Part shown: positions 8,835 through 17,517 of the stretch, in pieces
How the letters are laid out: every line of letters begins with the position of its first letter
Numbering within the stretch: the first letter of the stretch is position 1
Origin: Variovorax sp. PMC12
GTDB taxonomy: Bacteria > Pseudomonadota > Gammaproteobacteria > Burkholderiales > Burkholderiaceae_C
Assembly: GCF_003019815.1 (NCBI RefSeq)
Contig: NZ_CP027773.1
Location: 4,304,501 to 4,368,500, forward strand
DNA: 64,000 bases
Direction: 5' to 3'
Program-made: the position numbers and the translations under genes
Notes under the pieces: generated by a model
Told to the model about the DNA's origin: nothing
The model's database searches: none
Seen by the model: the letters and a program-made list of their open reading frames with translations, nothing else

Positions 8835-11492
8835 ATGAACGCCCCGATTTCCGCCGACCAGATGCGCGCGCTGCTGCTCGATACGCCGCTGTCGCACGAC
8901 CCCGATCCCGCCGAGACCGCCGAATGGCGCGACGCCTTCCTGGCGCTGGCGCAGTCGCAGGGTCCGCAGCGCGCCAAGCAGATGCTCACCGAGCTGGCAC
9001 GGCTGGCGCGCCAGCAGCGCATCGGCTGGCAGCCCGAACTGGCCACGCCGTACGTCAACACCATCGCCGCGCAGGACCAGCCGCCGTTTCCGGGCGACCT
9101 GGCCATCGAGGAAAAGCTCGCCTCGCTGATGCGCTGGAACGCGCTCGCGATGGTGGCCAAGGCGAACCAGGCGTATGGCGAACTCGGCGGCCACATCGCC
9201 AGCTATGCCAGCGCGGCCGACCTGTTCGAAACCGGCTTCAACCATTTCTTCCATGCGCGCAGCGACGCCCATCGCGGCGACCTGGTGTTCTTCCAGCCGC
9301 ATAGCGCGCCGGGCGTGTATGCCCGTGCCTATCTCGAAGGCCGCCTGAGCGAGGAAGACCTGAAGCACTACCGCCAGGAACTCACCGCGCCCGCCTTCAC
9401 CGACGGCAGCGGCGCGCGCGGCCTGTGCAGCTATCCGCATCCGTACCTGATGCCGGACTTCTGGCAGTTCCCCACCGGCTCGATGGGCATCGGCCCCATC
9501 AGCTCGATCTACCACGCGCGCTTCATGCGCTACCTCACGCACCGCAACCTGCTCGACTGCGAAGGCCGCAAGGTGTGGGGCGTGTTCGGCGACGGCGAGA
9601 TGGACGAGCCCGAATCGATGAGCGCGCTGACGCTCGCCGCGCGCGAGAAGCTCGACAACCTCGTGTGGGTCGTCAACTGCAACCTGCAGCGGCTCGACGG
9701 CCCGGTGCGCGGCAACGGCCGCATCATCGACGAGCTCGAGAAGCTCTTTGCCGGCGCGGGCTGGAACGTCGTCAAGCTGGTGTGGGGCAGCGACTGGGAC
9801 GGCCTTTTCGCACAGGACGTGAGCGGCGCACTGGCCCGCGTGTTCGCCAACACCGTCGACGGCCAGATGCAGACCTTCGCGGCCAAGGACGGCCGCTTCA
9901 ACCGCGACAACTTCTTCGGACAGAACCCCGAGCTCGCGCGCCTGGCCGAAGGCATGACCGACGAGCAGATCGACCGCCTGAAGCGCGGCGGCCACGACCT
10001 GGTGAAGATCCACGCGGCCTACGCGGCGGCGGCCCGGCACAAGGGCCAGCCCACCGTGATCCTCGCCCACACCAAGAAGGGCTACGGCATGGGCAGCGCC
10101 GCGCAGGGCAAGATGACCACGCACTCGCACAAGAAGATGGGCGACGTGGACCTGATCGAATTCCGCGACCGCTTCAACCTGCCGCTGACCGACGCGCAGG
10201 CCACGGCAATGGACTTCTACCGCCCGCCGGAAGACAGCGCCGAGATGCGCTACCTGCGCCAGCACCGCGAAGCGCTCGGCGGCGCGATGCCACGGCGCGA
10301 GACCGCCTGCGACGTGGTGGCCAAGCCCGACATCGCGAGCTACGCGCAGTTCGCGACCGCGGCCGCCGGCAAGGAAATGAGCACCACCATGGCCTTCGTG
10401 CGCATGCTGGGCAACCTGCTGAAAGACCCGGCCCTGGGCCCGCGCATCGTGCCCATCGTGGCCGACGAGGCGCGCACCTTCGGCATGGCCAACCTGTTCA
10501 AGCAGGTGGGCATCTATTCGAGCGTGGGCCAGCGCTATGCGCCGGAAGACATCGGCTCGGTGCTGAGCTACCGCGAGGCCACCGACGGGCAGATCCTCGA
10601 GGAAGGCATCAGCGAGGCCGGCGCCATCGCGAGCTGGACGGCGGCTGCCACCAGCTACAGCGTGCACGGCCTGGCGATGCTGCCGTTCTACATCTACTAC
10701 TCGATGTTCGGCTTCCAGCGCGTGGGCGATGCCATCTGGGCCGCGGCCGACCAGCGTGCGCGCGGCTTCCTGCTGGGCGCCACGTCGGGGCGCACCACGC
10801 TCGGCGGCGAAGGCCTGCAGCACCAGGACGGCAGCAGCCACCTGGTGGCCGCGACCATTCCCAACTGCAAGGCCTACGACCCGGCGTATGCGGGCGAGAT
10901 GGCGGTGATCGTCGACGCGGGCATCCGCGAGATGATGGTCGAGCAGCAGGACGTGTTCTATTACGTCACGCTCATGAACGAGAACTACGCGCAGCCCGAC
11001 GTGCCCGAGGGCGCGGAAGGCGACATCCTGCGCGGCTGCTACCGCTTCGGCACTTACGCGCCGGCATCGGGCAAGGCGAAGAAGAAGGTCACGCTGATGG
11101 GCTCGGGCGCGATCCTCACCGAAGTCGTCAAGGCGGCGCAGCTGCTGGCCGACGAAGGCATCGAGGCCGAGGTGTTCAGCGTCACGAGCTGGAGCGAACT
11201 CGCGCGCGACGGGCTGGCCTGCGAGCAGCGCGCACTGGCTGGCGAGAAAGATGCCGGCGCTGCGTTCGTCGCGCGGCAGCTCGGCAAGGGCGGCAAGGCG
11301 CCCATCGTTGCCGCCACCGACTACGTGCGCGCCGTGCCCGAGAGCGTGCGCGCCTTCCTGCCCGAAGGCCGCCGCTACATCACGCTGGGCACCGACGGCT
11401 TCGGTCGCAGCGACACGCGCGCTGCGCTGCGCGGCTTCTTCGGGGTGGATGCGGCCAGCATCGCGAGCGCCGCGCGCCACGCGCTGGCCTGA
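8835..11492 (+). CDS. AceE-type homodimeric 2-oxoacid dehydrogenase E1 (MdeB-like), no E2/E3 nearby
   Basis: 885 residues, the size of E. coli AceE. The thiamine diphosphate motif GDGEMDEPES (Gly252 onward) ends in NCNLQRLDGP, and His430 in THSHKKM lines up with the flexible-loop catalytic His of AceE. The middle and C-terminal transketolase-like domains are intact (DEARTFGM, YYSMFGFQR, GRTTLGGEGLQHQDG, LGTDGFGRSD). Lipoamide-dependent pyruvate dehydrogenase needs AceF and Lpd, which are absent here, so this is likely a second E1. Standing beside an Lrp regulator, it may act on 2-oxobutyrate as MdeB does, or partner with a distant E2. Substrate is inferred only. Confidence 0.85.
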   Translation: MNAPISADQMRALLLDTPLSHDPDPAETAEWRDAFLALAQSQGPQRAKQMLTELARLARQQRIGWQPELATPYVNTIAAQDQPPFPGDLAIEEKLASLMRWNALAMVAKANQAYGELGGHIASYASAADLFETGFNHFFHARSDAHRGDLVFFQPHSAPGVYARAYLEGRLSEEDLKHYRQELTAPAFTDGSGARGLCSYPHPYLMPDFWQFPTGSMGIGPISSIYHARFMRYLTHRNLLDCEGRKVWGVFGDGEMDEPESMSALTLAAREKLDNLVWVVNCNLQRLDGPVRGNGRIIDELEKLFAGAGWNVVKLVWGSDWDGLFAQDVSGALARVFANTVDGQMQTFAAKDGRFNRDNFFGQNPELARLAEGMTDEQIDRLKRGGHDLVKIHAAYAAAARHKGQPTVILAHTKKGYGMGSAAQGKMTTHSHKKMGDVDLIEFRDRFNLPLTDAQATAMDFYRPPEDSAEMRYLRQHREALGGAMPRRETACDVVAKPDIASYAQFATAAAGKEMSTTMAFVRMLGNLLKDPALGPRIVPIVADEARTFGMANLFKQVGIYSSVGQRYAPEDIGSVLSYREATDGQILEEGISEAGAIASWTAAATSYSVHGLAMLPFYIYYSMFGFQRVGDAIWAAADQRARGFLLGATSGRTTLGGEGLQHQDGSSHLVAATIPNCKAYDPAYAGEMAVIVDAGIREMMVEQQDVFYYVTLMNENYAQPDVPEGAEGDILRGCYRFGTYAPASGKAKKKVTLMGSGAILTEVVKAAQLLADEGIEAEVFSVTSWSELARDGLACEQRALAGEKDAGAAFVARQLGKGGKAPIVAATDYVRAVPESVRAFLPEGRRYITLGTDGFGRSDTRAALRGFFGVDAASIASAARHALA

Positions 11493-11574
11493 GCAGGCCG
11501 GGCACGGCGCAACGGGCGGGAACGGTCCGCGCTGGGGCTGCGTTAGAGTCGCAGCCCATCGCCGCACCACGCCC

Positions 11575-12351
11575 ATGACCGCCCGCTTCCAGTCCGTCGC
11601 CCCCACCGTCCGCCTGGCCGACCAGGTGGCCGATGCCTTGGCCGCGGAGGTGCGCAGCGGTCGCCTGTCCGAAGGCGACCGGCTTCCCACCGAGACCGCA
11701 TTGGCCGCGCAGTTCGGCGTGAGCCGCACCGTGGTGCGCGAAGCCGTGTCGCGGCTCAAGTCGCTGGGCCTGGTCGATTCGCGCCAGGGCAGCGGCGTGT
11801 ATGTGCGCGCCGCCGGCATCGAGCCGCTGCGCTTCGAGATGCCGCATGTCGCCTCGCGCGAGGCGGTGGTCCAGATGGTCGAGCTGCGCCGCGCGCTCGA
11901 AGCCGAGGTGGCCGCGCTGGCCGCCGAGCGGCGCACCAAGGCCGACCTGCGCCGCATCCGCGAAGCCATCAAGGCGCTCAAGGCGGCGGCGGCGGACGGC
12001 GGCAACGGGGCCGAAGAAGACGTGCGCTTCCACACCGCCATCGCCGAGGCCGCGCGCAACCCCTTCCTTCTTGGCACGCTGCAGTACCTGCGGCAGTTCC
12101 TGCATGGCGCCACCCGCGTCACGCGCGCCAACGAGGCACGCCGAGCCGACTTCGCCGCCCAGGTGGCGCAGGAGCATGCGCTGATCGTCGACGCCATCGA
12201 CGCTGGCGACCCGGTGCGCGCGCGCGAAGCCGCCAAGTCGCACATGGACAACGCGATCCGCCGCATCGAGCAGGCCGACCCGGCGTTCTGGCAGCAGGAG
12301 GGCGCCCGGCTCGCGCGGCCGTTGGTCGAAGGCTGGCCCGCGCGCAACTGA
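11575..12351 (+). CDS. GntR-family (FCD) regulator of the C4 sugar-acid operon
   Basis: A 258-residue FadR-type regulator: a winged helix (about residues 14-80, LPTETALAAQFGVSRTVVRE and the wing GSGVYVR) and an all-helical FCD ligand domain (about 95-230) with the metal-binding type residues in EDVRFHTAIAEAA and HALIVDAI. ATG 11575 is chosen because the helix-turn-helix then begins at the normal distance. It lies 128 bases ahead of ltnD on the same strand, and a perfect 7+7 palindrome typical of GntR operators lies between them. FCD regulators usually bind sugar acids, which fits the operon. Confidence 0.9.
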   Translation: MTARFQSVAPTVRLADQVADALAAEVRSGRLSEGDRLPTETALAAQFGVSRTVVREAVSRLKSLGLVDSRQGSGVYVRAAGIEPLRFEMPHVASREAVVQMVELRRALEAEVAALAAERRTKADLRRIREAIKALKAAAADGGNGAEEDVRFHTAIAEAARNPFLLGTLQYLRQFLHGATRVTRANEARRADFAAQVAQEHALIVDAIDAGDPVRAREAAKSHMDNAIRRIEQADPAFWQQEGARLARPLVEGWPARN

Positions 12352-12401
12352 GCCGCGCACGCCCCGGTGCGGGTTAGATCGGATCGGCTCGAGCGATGGG
12401 A

Positions 12402-12424
12402 ATTTGTATGATGACCTTACAAAT
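12402..12424 (+). promoter_or_regulatory. GntR-type operator with embedded -10, head of the ltnD operon
   Basis: ATTTGTA (12402-12408) and TACAAAT (12418-12424) form a perfect palindrome with a 9-bp centre. A good -10 hexamer, TATGAT, sits at 12407-12412 inside the palindrome; no strong -35 is visible. Binding of the adjacent GntR regulator would cover the promoter, so repression released by a sugar acid is the simplest model. CGGCTCG (12385-12391) and CGAGCCG (12425-12431) form an additional, asymmetrically spaced inverted pair. Confidence 0.65.
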
Positions 12425-12479
12425 CGAGCCGCAGGCCATCGTGGCCTACGCTGTACCACCGTCCAAGGAAAGCGCGTCC

Positions 12480-13400
12480 ATGACCTCTTCACCTGTCCCC
12501 GTCGTCGGCCTCGTGGGCCTTGGTGCCATGGGTGCCGGCATGGCGCAGTCGCTGCGCCGCGCCGGCCATGCGCCGCATGTGTTCGACGTGCGCCGCGAAG
12601 CCGCCGAGGCCTTCGCCCGAGACGGCGGCACGGCCTGCGCCACGCTCGAGGCGCTGGGCGCGCAGTGCGACATCGTGGTGTCCGTCGTCGTCAACGCCGC
12701 GCAGACCGAATCGGTGCTGTTCGGCGACGGCACCGCGCCCGGCTGCGCCGCATCGATGAAGCCCGGCAGCCTGTTCGTGATGTGCTCCACCGTCGATCCC
12801 AACTGGTCTGTCGCGCTCGAGGCGCGCCTCGCGACGCTCGGCATCCTGTACCTCGACGCGCCCATCTCCGGCGGCGCCGTCAAGGCCGCCAGCGGCCAGA
12901 TGACGATGATGACCGCCGGCACGCCGGCCGCCTACGAGAAAGCCGGCGCGGTGCTCGACGCGATGGCCGCCAAGGTCTACCGCCTCGGCGACCGCGCGGG
13001 CGCGGGCAGCAAGGTGAAGGTCATCAACCAGCTGCTGGCGGGCGTGCACATCGCCGCCGCGGCCGAGGCGATGGCGCTGGGCCTGCGCGAAGGCGTGGAC
13101 CCGGCCGCGCTCTACGAGGTCATCACGCACAGCGCCGGCAACAGCTGGATGTTCGAGAACCGCATGGCCCATGTGCTGGCAGGCGACTACACGCCGCTGT
13201 CGGCCGTCGACATCTTCGTGAAGGACCTGGGACTGGTGCTCGACGTGGCGCGGGCCAGCAAGTTTCCGCTGCCGCTGTCGTCCACCGCGCACCAGATGTT
13301 CATGCAGGCCTCGACCGCGGGCTACGCGCGCGAGGACGACAGCGCGGTCATCAAGATCTTCCCCGGCATCGAGGTGCCGGCCCCGAAAAAAGAAGCCTGA
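12480..13400 (+). CDS. ltnD: L-threonate 2-dehydrogenase (beta-hydroxyacid dehydrogenase family)
   Basis: A 306-residue NAD-dependent enzyme oxidising L-threonate to 2-oxo-tetronate. The Rossmann motif GLGAMG lies at residues 13-18, the substrate motif DAPISGGAVKAASGQ at about 126-140, and the catalytic Lys180 in KVKVINQ. ATG 12480 has AAGGAA about 9 bases upstream; an upstream in-frame start would overlap the operator. Family members also act on tartronate semialdehyde or 3-hydroxyisobutyrate, but neighbouring denD, otnK, otnC and otnI make threonate the likely substrate. Confidence 0.9.
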   Translation: MTSSPVPVVGLVGLGAMGAGMAQSLRRAGHAPHVFDVRREAAEAFARDGGTACATLEALGAQCDIVVSVVVNAAQTESVLFGDGTAPGCAASMKPGSLFVMCSTVDPNWSVALEARLATLGILYLDAPISGGAVKAASGQMTMMTAGTPAAYEKAGAVLDAMAAKVYRLGDRAGAGSKVKVINQLLAGVHIAAAAEAMALGLREGVDPAALYEVITHSAGNSWMFENRMAHVLAGDYTPLSAVDIFVKDLGLVLDVARASKFPLPLSSTAHQMFMQASTAGYAREDDSAVIKIFPGIEVPAPKKEA

Positions 13401-13425
13401 AAAGAAAGCACAGAGAGACACACAC

Positions 13426-14439
13426 ATGAACATCCTCATCACCGGCGGCTGCGGCTTTCTCGGCGCCCGCCTCGCCCGCACGCTGCTCGCCGGCGGCCAT
13501 CTCGCGCTGGCCGGCGCCGCCGCGCAGCCCGTGTCGCGCATCACCCTGGCCGACCGCGTGCCGCCGCCCGCCGACTTGGCCGGCGATGCGCGCGTGCAGT
13601 TCGTGCAGGGCGACCTGCTCGAACAGCTCGCGAGCGGCGCGCTGCCCATGGCCGAGACGCAGCTCGTGTTCCACCTCGCCGCGGCAGTCAGCGGCGAGTG
13701 CGAAGCCGACTTCGACCTCGGCATGCGCAGCAATCTCGACGCCACGCGCGGCCTGCTCGAAGCCGCGCGCCGCGCCGGCCATGCGCCGGTGTTCGTGTTC
13801 TCCAGCTCGGTCGCGGTGTTCGGCGATTCGCCCGAGCAGCGCCTGCCGGCGGTGATCGAAGACACCACGCTGCCGACGCCGCAGAACAGCTACGGCATCC
13901 AGAAGTTCATCGGCGAGCAGCTGGTGGCCGACTTCACGCGCAAGGGCTTCGTGCAGGGCCGCAACGTGCGGCTCATGACGGTGTCGGTGCGCCCGGGCAA
14001 GCCCAACGGCGCGGCCTCCAGCTTCCTCAGCGGCATGCTGCGCGAGCCGCTGGCCGGCGAGCGCGCGCGCTGCCCCGTGCCGCCCGACACGCCGGTCGCG
14101 CTGGCCTCTCCCGGCAACACCGTCGCCGGCATCGTCCGCGCGGCCACGGCCAGCGCCGCCGAGTGGGGCGCGCGCACGGCCGTCAACCTGCCCGCGCTCA
14201 CCACCACCGTGCGCGACATGGCGCAGGCGCTCGAACGCATCGCGGGCAAGGAAGCCACTGGCCTGATCGACTGGGCGCCCGATGCCGCCGTCGCGAAGAT
14301 CGTCACCAGCTGGCCCAGCCGCATCAATGCCGCGCGCGCCGAGGCGCTGGGCCTGGAGGCCGACGCCAGCTTCGACGCCATCCTGCGCGACTATGTGCGA
14401 GAGAACGCGCAGGCCGTGAAGCTGCCGCTGAAGGACTGA
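13426..14439 (+). CDS. denD: D-erythronate dehydrogenase (extended SDR)
   Basis: 337 residues of the extended short-chain dehydrogenase fold. The NAD motif GGCGFLG is at 7-13, the HLAA segment at about 83-86, the catalytic Ser in FSSSVAVFG and the Tyr156-x3-Lys160 pair in SYGIQK. DenD oxidises D-erythronate at C2 to the same 2-oxo-tetronate made by LtnD. The gene is 25 bases after ltnD and 3 bases before otnK, in one transcript. Assignment rests on the otn-type context; alone, it would read only as an NAD-dependent epimerase/dehydratase. Confidence 0.88.
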   Translation: MNILITGGCGFLGARLARTLLAGGHLALAGAAAQPVSRITLADRVPPPADLAGDARVQFVQGDLLEQLASGALPMAETQLVFHLAAAVSGECEADFDLGMRSNLDATRGLLEAARRAGHAPVFVFSSSVAVFGDSPEQRLPAVIEDTTLPTPQNSYGIQKFIGEQLVADFTRKGFVQGRNVRLMTVSVRPGKPNGAASSFLSGMLREPLAGERARCPVPPDTPVALASPGNTVAGIVRAATASAAEWGARTAVNLPALTTTVRDMAQALERIAGKEATGLIDWAPDAAVAKIVTSWPSRINAARAEALGLEADASFDAILRDYVRENAQAVKLPLKD

Positions 14440-14442
14440 GCC

Positions 14443-15738
14443 ATGGCCAAGCTCGTGCTCGGCTGCATCGCCGACGATTTCACCGGCGCCACCGACCTCG
14501 CCAACAACCTGGTGCGCGCCGGCATGCGCGTGGTGCAGGCCATCGGCGTGCCCGAAGCGCCGAGCGCGGGGGCCGAACGACCGCCGCTCGACGCGGATGT
14601 CGATGCCGTGGTGGTCGCGCTCAAGTCGCGCACCATCGCGCCGGCCGAGGCCATCGCGCAATCGCTGGATGCGCTGCGCTGGTTGCAGGCGCAGGGCGCG
14701 CAGCAGATCTACTTCAAGTACTGCTCCACCTTCGACAGCACGCCGCAGGGCAACATCGGCCCCGTCACGGAAGCGTTGATGGACGCGCTGAACTGCGACT
14801 TCACTATCGCCACCCCCGCTTTCCCCGACAACAAGCGCACCGTGTTCAAGGGCTACCTGTTCGCTGGCGACGTGCTGCTGAACGAAAGCGGCATGCAGAA
14901 CCATCCGCTCACGCCGATGACCGACCCGAACCTGGTGCGCGTGCTGCAGGCGCAGTGCGAGCGCAGGGTGGGGCTGATCGACTACGCCGTGGTGGCGCGC
15001 GGCGCGGCGGCCATCGGCGAACGCATCGCGCAGCTGAAGGCCGAAGGAATCTCGATCGCCATCGTCGATGCGGTGTCGAACGACGACCTGGTGCGCATGG
15101 GCCCCGCGCTCGCGAAGATGCCGCTCGTCACCGCAGGCTCCGGCGTCGCCATCGGCCTGCCGGCCAACTTCGGCCTCGCGCCTTCCTCGCAGGCCAGCGC
15201 ATTGCCGGAGGCCGGCGGCAAGACGGCAGTGGTCTCTGGCAGCTGCTCGCTCGCCACCAACCGGCAGGTGCAAGACTTCATCCAGCGCGGCGGCGCGGCC
15301 ATGGCCGTGGACCCTCTGCGCATTGCGCAGGGCGTCGACGTCGCGGCAGAAGCGCTGGCATGGGCTGCGCCGTTGATCGACAAGGGCCCCGTGCTTGTCT
15401 ACTCCACAGCCGATGCCGGCGCCGTGAAGTCGGTGCAGGGCAAGCTCGGCGTGGAGGAGGCCGGCGCGATGGTCGAGCGCACCATCGCCGCCATCGCGCG
15501 TGGCCTGGTCGAGCGCGGTGTGCGCCAGTTGGTGGTGGCCGGCGGCGAAACCTCCGGCGCATGCGTGCAGGCGCTGGGCATCTCGCAGATGCAGATCGGC
15601 CCGCAGATCGACCCCGGCGTGCCGTGGTGCCATGCGCGTTCCGACGCTGCGCCTGAAGGCGGCTTGCATATCGCGCTCAAGTCGGGCAACTTTGGCAGCG
15701 ATGATTTTTTTACCAAGGCGTTTGCGGTGCTTGGATGA
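14443..15738 (+). CDS. otnK: 3-oxo-tetronate kinase (four-carbon acid sugar kinase, DUF1537)
   Basis: 431 residues. The N-terminal substrate domain begins with the family signature CIADDFTGATDLANN and carries YFKYCSTFDSTPQGNIG; the C-terminal nucleotide domain has GSCSLATNRQ and the VVAGGETSGACVQALG loop. The enzyme phosphorylates 3-oxo-tetronate at the 4 position using ATP. Length and motifs are full. A 210-bp palindromic repeat lies between this gene and otnC, so the downstream genes may be expressed at a different level. Confidence 0.93.
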   Translation: MAKLVLGCIADDFTGATDLANNLVRAGMRVVQAIGVPEAPSAGAERPPLDADVDAVVVALKSRTIAPAEAIAQSLDALRWLQAQGAQQIYFKYCSTFDSTPQGNIGPVTEALMDALNCDFTIATPAFPDNKRTVFKGYLFAGDVLLNESGMQNHPLTPMTDPNLVRVLQAQCERRVGLIDYAVVARGAAAIGERIAQLKAEGISIAIVDAVSNDDLVRMGPALAKMPLVTAGSGVAIGLPANFGLAPSSQASALPEAGGKTAVVSGSCSLATNRQVQDFIQRGGAAMAVDPLRIAQGVDVAAEALAWAAPLIDKGPVLVYSTADAGAVKSVQGKLGVEEAGAMVERTIAAIARGLVERGVRQLVVAGGETSGACVQALGISQMQIGPQIDPGVPWCHARSDAAPEGGLHIALKSGNFGSDDFFTKAFAVLG

Positions 15739-15770
15739 CGTTCGTGATTCAGGGCTCGCTCACGTCGACG

Positions 15771-15980
15771 GGGTACCTTGCTCCGCGAATGTCCCCCGCC
15801 CTTCGGGCTCCTCCTTTATTTCGCTGCGCAAGGCACCCCATCGCCGTGAGCGTTGGACAGAGCGCCGGTCGATCGGCCGAGCACCAGCAGCGTGCCCACT
15901 GCACAGGGCGCCGGGTGCTCCCCGCAGCGAAATAAAGGAGGAGGCCGCAGGCCGGGGGACATTCGCGGAGGGGAGTACCC
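15771..15980. repeat. Composite palindromic repeat, copy 1 (units A and B around a 74-nt spacer)
   Basis: Two 68-nt units in opposite orientation: A at 15771-15838 and B at 15913-15980. Each unit is itself a hairpin: A has GGGTACCTTGC pairing with GCAAGGCACCC and an inner GCCC-TTC-GGGC; B (read in reverse) has GGGTACTCCCC pairing with GGGGAGCACCC and an inner GGCC-TGC-GGCC. A and B share 57 of 68 bases, and most differences come as paired changes that keep the stems. B plus the spacer matches 22711-22850 in reverse orientation. It sits inside the otn operon between otnK and otnC. Confidence 0.8.
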
Positions 15981-16020
15981 GGTGGCCTGTGCAGCCCCCC
16001 GAACAACAGCGTTAAAAGAA

Positions 16021-16686
16021 ATGACCGAAACCCAAACCAGAGAAGAAATCTGCCGCACAGGCCGCAGCCTGTTCGACAGAGGCTACGTGCACGCTACCGC
16101 CGGCAACATCAGCGTGCGGCTGGACGACGGCTTCCTCATCACGCCGACCGACGCCTGCCTCGGCTTCCTCGACCCCGCACGCCTTGCAAGGCTCGACGCG
16201 CAAGGCCGGCAGACGAGCGGCGACCGCGCCAGCAAGACCATCGCGCTGCACACCCGCATCTACGCCGCCGCGCGCAAGTTCGACGCACACACCGCCTGCG
16301 TCATCCATACCCACAGCACCCACTGCGTCGCGCTCACGTTGAACCCGACAGGCGACGAACTGCTCCCCGCGCTCACGCCCTACTTCGTGATGAAAGTCGG
16401 CCATGTGCCGGTCATTCCGTACCACCGTCCCGGTGCAGCCGAGGCGGCCGAACAAGTCGCTCAGGCCATCGAACGCATGGGCACCGCCGGCACCCCGATC
16501 CGCGCCGTGATGCTCTCGCGCCTGGGCCCCAACGTCTGGCACGACACCCCCGCCGCCGCCATGTCCGTGCTCGAGGAACTCGAGGAAACCGCCCGGCTCC
16601 GGATGCTCACCCAGGCTGCAAGCCCCGAGCCGCTGGATGCCGCACAGATCGATGAACTGCGCCGCACCTTCGGCGCGCGCTGGTAG
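16021..16686 (+). CDS. otnC: 3-oxo-tetronate 4-phosphate decarboxylase (class II aldolase)
   Basis: 221 residues of the class II aldolase/adducin fold. The TAGNIS loop (about 26-31) and the metal-binding HTHSTH (His96, His98) are present, with GHVPVIPYHRPG (about 127-138) following. OtnC splits CO2 from 3-oxo-tetronate 4-phosphate to give dihydroxyacetone phosphate. The frame continues upstream through the palindromic repeat without a stop, but ATG 16021 starts exactly where family homology begins; the upstream part is repeat DNA, not protein. Confidence 0.9.
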   Translation: MTETQTREEICRTGRSLFDRGYVHATAGNISVRLDDGFLITPTDACLGFLDPARLARLDAQGRQTSGDRASKTIALHTRIYAAARKFDAHTACVIHTHSTHCVALTLNPTGDELLPALTPYFVMKVGHVPVIPYHRPGAAEAAEQVAQAIERMGTAGTPIRAVMLSRLGPNVWHDTPAAAMSVLEELEETARLRMLTQAASPEPLDAAQIDELRRTFGARW

Positions 16687-16698
16687 TAAAAACACCCC

Positions 16699-17517
16699 AT
16701 GCCCCAATTCGCCGCCAACCTCTCGATGCTCTACCCGGAGCTCGACTTCCTCGACCGCTTCGACGCCGCCGCGCAAGACGGCTTCCACGGCGTCGAATAC
16801 CTCTTCCCCTATGCCTTCCCGCAGAAAGAGATCGTGGCCCGCCTGCAGGCCAACGGCCTGAAGCAGGTGCTCTTCAACGGCCCGCCCGGCGACTGGGACG
16901 GCGGCGACCGCGGCCTCGCCTGCCTGCCGGGGCGCGACGCCGAATTCCGCGAAGGCATCGCCAGGGCCGTCGACTACGCCGTGGCGCTCGACTGCCCGCG
17001 CATCCACGTCATGGCCGGCCTCGTGCCCGAAGGCCTGGAGCGCGATGCAGTGCAGGCCGTGTACCTCGACAACCTGCGCTGGGCCGCCGCCGAAGCCGCC
17101 AAGGCCGGGCGCGACGTGCTGATCGAGCCGATCAACACGCGCGACATTCCGCGCTTCTTCCTCAACCGGCAAGACCATGCGCACGAGATCGTCGAAGCCG
17201 TCGGCGCGCCCAACCTCAAGGTGCAGATGGACCTGTACCACTGCCAGATCGTCGAAGGCGACGTGGCGATGAAGATCCGCAAATACCTGCCCACCGGCCG
17301 CGTCGGCCACCTGCAGATCGCGGGCGTGCCCGAGCGCCACGAGCCCGACATCGGCGAGCAGAACTACCCCTACCTGTTCGACGTGATCGACGAGGTGTCG
17401 GCGCAGTGCGGCTGGCAGGGCTGGGTCGGCTGCGAGTACCGGCCCGCCCGCGGCGCCGAACCCGGCGGCACGTCGGCCGGCCTGGGCTGGCTGCGCGCCT
17501 GGCGGCAGCGCGCATGA
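16699..17517 (+). CDS. otnI: 2-oxo-tetronate isomerase (Hyi-family TIM barrel)
   Basis: 272 residues, AP-endonuclease-2-like TIM barrel. Likely metal ligands are Glu143 (LIEPIN), Asp178 (QMDLYH), Gln206 (HLQIAG) and Glu246 (GCEYRPA), as in hydroxypyruvate isomerase. OtnI converts 2-oxo-tetronate to 3-oxo-tetronate, linking LtnD/DenD to OtnK. The gene is 12 bases after otnC, and its TGA overlaps the next ATG (ATGA), so translation is probably coupled. Confidence 0.92.
   Translation: MPQFAANLSMLYPELDFLDRFDAAAQDGFHGVEYLFPYAFPQKEIVARLQANGLKQVLFNGPPGDWDGGDRGLACLPGRDAEFREGIARAVDYAVALDCPRIHVMAGLVPEGLERDAVQAVYLDNLRWAAAEAAKAGRDVLIEPINTRDIPRFFLNRQDHAHEIVEAVGAPNLKVQMDLYHCQIVEGDVAMKIRKYLPTGRVGHLQIAGVPERHEPDIGEQNYPYLFDVIDEVSAQCGWQGWVGCEYRPARGAEPGGTSAGLGWLRAWRQRA

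Noticed and set aside
15771..15980. An insertion sequence or MITE with terminal inverted repeats
   Set aside because: No target-site duplication could be seen at either end and no transposase is coded; the internal folded units fit a REP-like repeat better.
15853..16020. N-terminal extension of otnC by 56 residues
   Set aside because: The extension is translation of the palindromic repeat, which occurs again in another context at 22.7 kb; family homology begins at 16021.
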